Positions 60,336-64,000 of a stretch of 64,000 bases of DNA are shown piece by piece. The notes beneath the pieces are model-generated. The model was not told the origin of the DNA, made no database searches, and saw only the letters and a program-made list of their open reading frames with translations. The position numbers and the translations under genes are program-made. The DNA lies in the NCBI GenBank assembly GCA_963839365.1, contig CAWIUT010000010.1, positions 434,001-498,000 of the forward strand, in the 5' to 3' direction. Source of the stretch: DASSKA01 sp963839365 (lineage in GTDB: Bacteria; Actinomycetota; Actinomycetes; Propionibacteriales; Nocardioidaceae). Positions within the stretch are counted from its first letter, which is position 1; every line of letters begins with the position of its first letter.

Positions 60336-60859
60336 CCGCCGTGACTCCTCAGGCCATCACCGTCCTCGGCCACGACCGGCCGGGGATCATCGCCCAGACC
60401 ACCGGGATCCTCGCCGAGCTCGGGCTCAACCTCGAGGACTCCACGATGACGCTGCTGCGCGGTCACTTCGCGATGACGCTGATCTGTGCCGGGGCGGCCG
60501 GGTCCGAGGAGATCGAGCGGGCGCTCGCGCCGCTGACCGAGGACGGGTCGCTGACCGTGACCGTGCGGGGGGTGCCCGAGCAGCCGGCGCACGACCCGGT
60601 CGCCGCGTCGTACGTGCTGAGCGTGCACGGCGGCGACCGGCCCGGGATCGTGTCGGCGGTCTCCGGCGAGGTGGCCCGCTTCGGTGGGAACATCACCGAC
60701 CTGACCACCCGGCTGGCCGGCGAGCTGTACCTCGTGGTCGCCGAGGTGGACCTGCCCGAGGGGGCGGACACCGGTGCGCTGGCCGAGGCGCTGTCCCGGG
60801 TGGCCGCCGAGCTGGGGGTGGACGTCGGGCTGCGGCCGGTGGAGAGCGACGAGCTGTGA
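60332..60859 (+). CDS. Double ACT-domain protein (GcvR-like)
   Basis: 175 residues, two ACT domains: ITVLGHDRPGIIAQTTGILAELGLNLED (residues about 8-80) and SVHGGDRPGIVSAVSGEVARFGGNITDL (about 95-170). The arrangement is that of GcvR, a ligand-sensing regulator of glycine cleavage in enterobacteria; in actinobacteria the role is not established, but amino-acid binding is expected. It is coupled by 4-nt overlaps to the genes on both sides. Confidence 0.85.
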   Translation: MTAVTPQAITVLGHDRPGIIAQTTGILAELGLNLEDSTMTLLRGHFAMTLICAGAAGSEEIERALAPLTEDGSLTVTVRGVPEQPAHDPVAASYVLSVHGGDRPGIVSAVSGEVARFGGNITDLTTRLAGELYLVVAEVDLPEGADTGALAEALSRVAAELGVDVGLRPVESDEL

Positions 60860-61419
60860 GCGATGGCCTGGTCGCGGACACCGTCGGCCGGTGGACCGAG
60901 CGCATCCTCGTCGGGGGCCGGGTGCGCCCGGTCGTGCGCGCACCGGACCCGGTGCTGTCCAGACCCGCCGAGCCGGTCGACCCGCACAGCGACGAGGTGG
61001 TCCGGCTGGCCGCGGACCTGGTGGCCACGATGCGGGTCTCGCCCGGCTGCGTCGGGCTGGCGGCGCCGCAGGTGGGCAAGTCGCTGCAGGTGTTCTGCGT
61101 CGACGTGTCCGCGCACCCGAAGACCCGCAGCCACCACGGCACGTTCGTGCTGTGCAACGCGGTGGTGCAGGAGGCGTCCCGCAACGAGCGGGCCCGGGAG
61201 GGCTGCATGAGCGTGCCGGACCTCACCGGCGACGTGAAGCGGGCGACCCGGCTGACCGTGTCCGGCGTGCTGCCCGGCTCGGGAGAGCAGGTGTGGCTGG
61301 GGGCGGAAGCGTTCGAGGCCCGGGCGCTGCAGCACGAGATCGACCACTGCGCGGGACTGCTGTTCCTGGACCGGGTGGCGGGTGCGCACGCCGTGCACAC
61401 CCGCAAGACCTATCTTTGA
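60856..61419 (+). CDS. def: Peptide deformylase
   Basis: 187 residues. The three catalytic motifs are GLAAPQVG, EGCMSVP and QHEIDH, where Cys and the two His bind the metal and Glu is catalytic. Val and Met replace the more usual Ile and Leu in motifs 1 and 2, as in type-1B/3-like paralogues. It removes formyl from nascent N-termini. A second def gene elsewhere is likely. 4-nt overlap with the ACT gene. Confidence 0.93.
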   Translation: MSDGLVADTVGRWTERILVGGRVRPVVRAPDPVLSRPAEPVDPHSDEVVRLAADLVATMRVSPGCVGLAAPQVGKSLQVFCVDVSAHPKTRSHHGTFVLCNAVVQEASRNERAREGCMSVPDLTGDVKRATRLTVSGVLPGSGEQVWLGAEAFEARALQHEIDHCAGLLFLDRVAGAHAVHTRKTYL

Positions 61420-61453
61420 GCCCGGGTCCCCCCGTGCCCGCGGGCGGACGCCT

Positions 61454-61526
61454 GCCCCCGTATCCCAACGGCAGAGGAAGAGGTCTTAAACACCTCTCAG
61501 TGTGGGTTCGAGTCCCACCGGGGGCA
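61454..61526 (+). tRNA. Class-I tRNA with UAA anticodon (tRNA-Leu by anticodon)
   Basis: Perfect cloverleaf: acceptor GCCCCCG/CGGGGGC, D stem TCC/GGA, anticodon stem GAGGT/ACCTC (61480-61484/61492-61496) with loop CTTAAAC, so anticodon TAA at 61487-61489, T arm GTGGG-TTCGAGT-CCCAC, discriminator A at 61526. The variable region is only 5 nt (61497-61501). CC but not CCA follows. UUA-reading tRNA-Leu is normally class II with a long variable arm, so amino-acid identity is uncertain. Confidence 0.85.
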
Positions 61527-62238
61527 CCGAGGTGATGCGCGCGCCATCGTCGGGGTGGAAGGACGGCTGGTCCTGCCAGCCGCCGGACTGCACGAGCACC
61601 CAGCCCACCGAGGCGGCGGCCAGCGCGAGCATCCCGACCAGGGCCCCGCCGCGCCTGACGGGTCCGGGCACCGAACGGCTCCGGGCGATCTGCCAGGCCG
61701 GGATGGTGCGGGCCAGCACGTGCAGGCCGGTGGCTACGGCCCAGACGATGAACGCGCCCTGGTGGAAGGTGACCAGGTTGACCGGGTGGCCCAGCACCGT
61801 GAAAAGGGTGTTCCAGCTGGCTGGGTTGCCGACCAGCACGAGGGCGAGACCGGTGCCGAGCAGACCCAGCGTGCTGAGCACGACGAGCGGGCCGAGCAGA
61901 CGCAACGGCATCGGGGGCGGGCCGGCGGTGCGGTACGCCGGGTGGCCGGTGTAGTAGCGCAGGATCCGCCACCCGGTCGTCACGGTCTTGAGCAGCGCCG
62001 GCGGGATCAGCAGCACCCCGATCGCCAGGTGCCAGCTGATCAGCCCGCGTACGTTCAGCAGGGTGACCAGCTCGGCCAGGAAGGCCACGAGCAGGCACAG
62101 CCCGGTCCAGGCGGTCAGCCGGGCGTTGCCCGCCGGTCCGCCGCTGCCCGGGAGCACCGGGTCGTCGCGGTGCTCCTGTCCCAGTGCCGCGGCCGCGGTC
62201 TCGGTCAAGGTCCGTTCCCAGATATCTCGATTGCGCAC
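61486..62238 (-). CDS. Cytochrome b561-like/DUF4405-like membrane protein
   Basis: 250 residues with about five hydrophobic segments. His residues sit in matching membrane positions (ISWHLAIGVLL, VTFHQGAFIVWAVATGLHVLAR), as for heme-b ligation in b561-type proteins, but the family is not certain. GTG 62238. The last 13 residues (VPPVGLEPTLRGV) are encoded antisense to the tRNA at 61454-61526, and the stop lies within the tRNA anticodon arm. Confidence 0.65.
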   Translation of the reverse strand: MRNRDIWERTLTETAAAALGQEHRDDPVLPGSGGPAGNARLTAWTGLCLLVAFLAELVTLLNVRGLISWHLAIGVLLIPPALLKTVTTGWRILRYYTGHPAYRTAGPPPMPLRLLGPLVVLSTLGLLGTGLALVLVGNPASWNTLFTVLGHPVNLVTFHQGAFIVWAVATGLHVLARTIPAWQIARSRSVPGPVRRGGALVGMLALAAASVGWVLVQSGGWQDQPSFHPDDGARITSVPPVGLEPTLRGV

Positions 62239-62265
62239 GGAACCAGCAAACCATCTGATACCGCG

Positions 62266-62310
62266 AAACCGTCACCTCAGACGGCCCAGGACCGAATGAC
62301 GTGACGGTTT
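62266..62310. terminator. 10-bp inverted repeat between pckA and the b561-like gene
   Basis: AAACCGTCAC (62266-62275) and GTGACGGTTT (62301-62310) are perfectly complementary with a 25-nt interval. It starts 23 nt after the pckA stop on the minus strand and lies just upstream of the next gene, so it may be the pckA terminator or an operator. Confidence 0.45.
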
Positions 62311-62333
62311 CTCAGCGTCCTTTGGGAGATCCC

Positions 62334-63878
62334 TCAGCCGAGCGAGGCGATCACGTGCGGGGCGAGACCGGTGTGCTGCTTCATGTAGTCGCGGCGCTCG
62401 TTCTTCAGCGCGGTCACCGCGGCGCCGTACTCCTCGCCTCGGCCGAGCCGCTCGTAGAGCTTGCGCGGCTGCAGCAGCTCCGGGTCGTCGAAGTCCGGCA
62501 CCGAGCTGGCCACCAGGTAGCCGAAGTCCGGGTCCTCCTCCCAGCGGATGGTGCCCTCGGCGATCGCCTTCACGATCGCCGAGGTGTGCGGGATGGTCAC
62601 CTTCTTCGAGCCCTCGACGTCCTCGCCGCCGCCGACCCGGCCGGTGCTGAGCACGTAGACCTCGAAGTCGTAGCCCATCGACTCGATCATCTCGCCGAGG
62701 CGGTTGCCCTGCTGGTACTGCGGACCCATGAAGAAGGGGTTGGTGCCTGGCACCCGCAGGAACTTGCCGGCCTCGGCCTTGCCGCCGGCGGAGGTGCCCT
62801 TGGTCTCACCGAGCATGTAGTAGGCGACCGCCTGGTCCACGCTCTTCATCTTGGCGACCGCAGGGATGATCGACTCGTTGCGGTTCAGGATCAGCAGGAA
62901 GTCGGCCCTGCCGAGCTTGCGCGGGTCGTGGTGCGGGATCTCGGCCAGCGAGAAGGTGCCGCGTCCGTTGGCGGTGTAGGAGTCGTCGAAGAAGTCGACG
63001 TTGCCGTTCTCGTCGACGGCGACGTTCTCCAGCCAGCCGCTGGGCCTGGTCAGCGCGCCATGGATGGTGGGCTCGTCCTTCGGGTCGAGGCCGAAGGTCT
63101 TGGCGAAGCAGCCGTTCTCGGTCGCGAAGCAGTCCCCGCCCTTCGTCAATGCCACGATGTCGTCCTGCACCGGCAGCGACTCGTTCTGCCGGGTGAAGGT
63201 GGTGGTGGTCTTGCCGGTGCCGGACAGGCCCACGATGAGCGCGGTCTTGTCCCCGGTGGGGGTGGGGATCACCTTGGCGCCGGCGTGCATGGCCAGCGCG
63301 CCCTGCCGGTAGACCCACTCCATCCACATCCGCAGGCCGCCCATCTTCGACTCGCCGAAGTAGTCGATGTTGAAGACCCGGGTGACCTCGTTCTCCAGGT
63401 CGATGGTGACCAGTCGGTCGTCGGGGAAGCCCTCGGCCGGACAGGTGGGGGTGTAGATGACGGTCAGCGCCTCCGACTCGTCCCAGGCGTCGTCCTTGGG
63501 GTAGTACAGCTGCTGCTGCATGCCCGGGATGTTCGCCGCGGCCGTCTCGATGTAGAGGCGGGCCGGCCGCCGCAGCGGGGAGTTCTCCGGGCCGATGTAC
63601 CCCTCGACCAGGATCATGTCCTTGTCGGCGATCCACTCCTCCTGGCGCCGGGCAATCTCGGCGTAGTCCTCCGGAGTCATGGTCGGCTTGGAGTACTTCG
63701 ACGGATCGTCGGTGACGATGAAGGTCGAACCCGCGGAACGGGAGGTGACCCGGGCCTTGACGTGCCAGTTGCCGAACGCGGTCTTCTGCGCGTTCGGCAT
63801 CTTCGCCACCAGCTCCTTGAGCTGGTCCTGGGTGGGGTTCGTCGTCACGGACTTGGCTTGCGGGAGTGCGATCGCCAC
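62334..63878 (-). CDS. pckA: Phosphoenolpyruvate carboxykinase, ATP-type (PckA-like)
   Basis: 514 residues. GLSGTGKTTTT near residue 217 is kinase-1a, VQDDIVALTKGGDCFATENGCFAKT kinase-2 with the metal Asp, and the substrate region EVTRVFNIDYFGESKMGGLRMWMEWVY precedes them. Size and motifs are those of the ATP-dependent enzyme, not the ~600-residue GTP-dependent PckG usual in actinobacteria. It converts oxaloacetate to PEP in gluconeogenesis. GTG 63878 has AAGGAGAG 6 nt upstream. The promoter should be in 63879-64000, where nothing further was resolved. Confidence 0.9.
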   Translation of the reverse strand: MAIALPQAKSVTTNPTQDQLKELVAKMPNAQKTAFGNWHVKARVTSRSAGSTFIVTDDPSKYSKPTMTPEDYAEIARRQEEWIADKDMILVEGYIGPENSPLRRPARLYIETAAANIPGMQQQLYYPKDDAWDESEALTVIYTPTCPAEGFPDDRLVTIDLENEVTRVFNIDYFGESKMGGLRMWMEWVYRQGALAMHAGAKVIPTPTGDKTALIVGLSGTGKTTTTFTRQNESLPVQDDIVALTKGGDCFATENGCFAKTFGLDPKDEPTIHGALTRPSGWLENVAVDENGNVDFFDDSYTANGRGTFSLAEIPHHDPRKLGRADFLLILNRNESIIPAVAKMKSVDQAVAYYMLGETKGTSAGGKAEAGKFLRVPGTNPFFMGPQYQQGNRLGEMIESMGYDFEVYVLSTGRVGGGEDVEGSKKVTIPHTSAIVKAIAEGTIRWEEDPDFGYLVASSVPDFDDPELLQPRKLYERLGRGEEYGAAVTALKNERRDYMKQHTGLAPHVIASLG

Positions 63879-64000
63879 CTGTCTCTCCTTCGTCTGACCT
63901 CAGTGGTCCTCGAAGGTTAACCCCGAGCGCCGGGCTGCGGGGCAGGGGTGGTGACGAACCAGGATATAACGGTCAGACGCCACGGTGGGCGAAACGCGGA

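Overview
The window is about 70% GC or more, with many GTG starts, ATGA/GTGA stop-start overlaps, leaderless-looking promoters (TAnnnT placed 6-7 nt before a start) and an actinobacterial core gene order (rpfB-rsmA-ispE-ABC-F, tRNA-Gln-glmU-prs-rplY-pth, mfd-lipoprotein-mazG-eno-ftsB-DUF501-ppx). It is chromosomal DNA of an Actinomycetota member. The order is compatible with a Nocardioides-like lineage, but that placement is inference. No insertion sequence, prophage or CRISPR array was seen.

Left part (1-21.7 kb), accessory metabolism. It opens with a truncated old-yellow-enzyme gene, a DUF805 membrane protein, an aromatic-ring-type FAD monooxygenase, a decayed ectoine-synthase remnant (ectC-like) directly in front of an intact ectoine hydroxylase gene (ectD), a TauE/SafE exporter, a DUF4389 membrane protein and a DUF2252 protein. 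From 8.1 to 21.7 kb lies what I consider the most interesting system, a complete-looking corrinoid- and tetrahydrofolate-dependent demethylation cluster. It has a non-pyrrolysine MttB-family methyltransferase, its corrinoid protein, a methyl-corrinoid:THF methyltransferase, a [2Fe-2S]/ASKHA corrinoid reactivase, a DUF1638 protein, a MetF-like methyl-THF oxidoreductase, formyl-THF deformylase (PurU), two IclR regulators, and a dimethylglycine/sarcosine-dehydrogenase-like FAD-GcvT fusion followed by its own electron-transfer flavoprotein pair. Read together, a quaternary amine such as glycine betaine would lose its first methyl group to cobalamin and then THF, and later methyl groups oxidatively via FAD/ETF, with C1 units leaving as formate. 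The substrate is inferred. Inverted repeats upstream of these units suggest two IclR operators.

Middle part (21.7-32.1 kb): DedA membrane protein; a 38-residue membrane peptide coupled to a glycosyltransferase-GtrA fusion; an MFS exporter with its MarR regulator and a repeated operator; small secreted or unknown proteins; an acetyltransferase; a DUF305 protein overlapping a convergent deazaflavin-dependent oxidoreductase; and a protein O-mannosyltransferase.

Right part (32.1-64 kb), mainly housekeeping: rsmI, tatD, a possible c-di-AMP riboswitch and rpfB, rsmA, ispE and an ABC-F ATPase; then an inserted block with a MarR (TamR-like)/tam pair, a VOC protein and a desaturase-TetR unit; then tRNA-Gln, glmU, prs, rplY, pth, cysQ, a HAD phosphatase, a pair of structured 34-nt repeats, a stand-alone LigD-type polymerase, an MgtC-like protein, mfd, a lipoprotein, mazG, eno, ftsB, DUF501, ppx/gppA, a uracil-DNA glycosylase, an ACT protein, def, a class-I tRNA with a UAA anticodon, a b561-like membrane protein whose C-terminus is antisense to that tRNA, and an ATP-type PEP carboxykinase.
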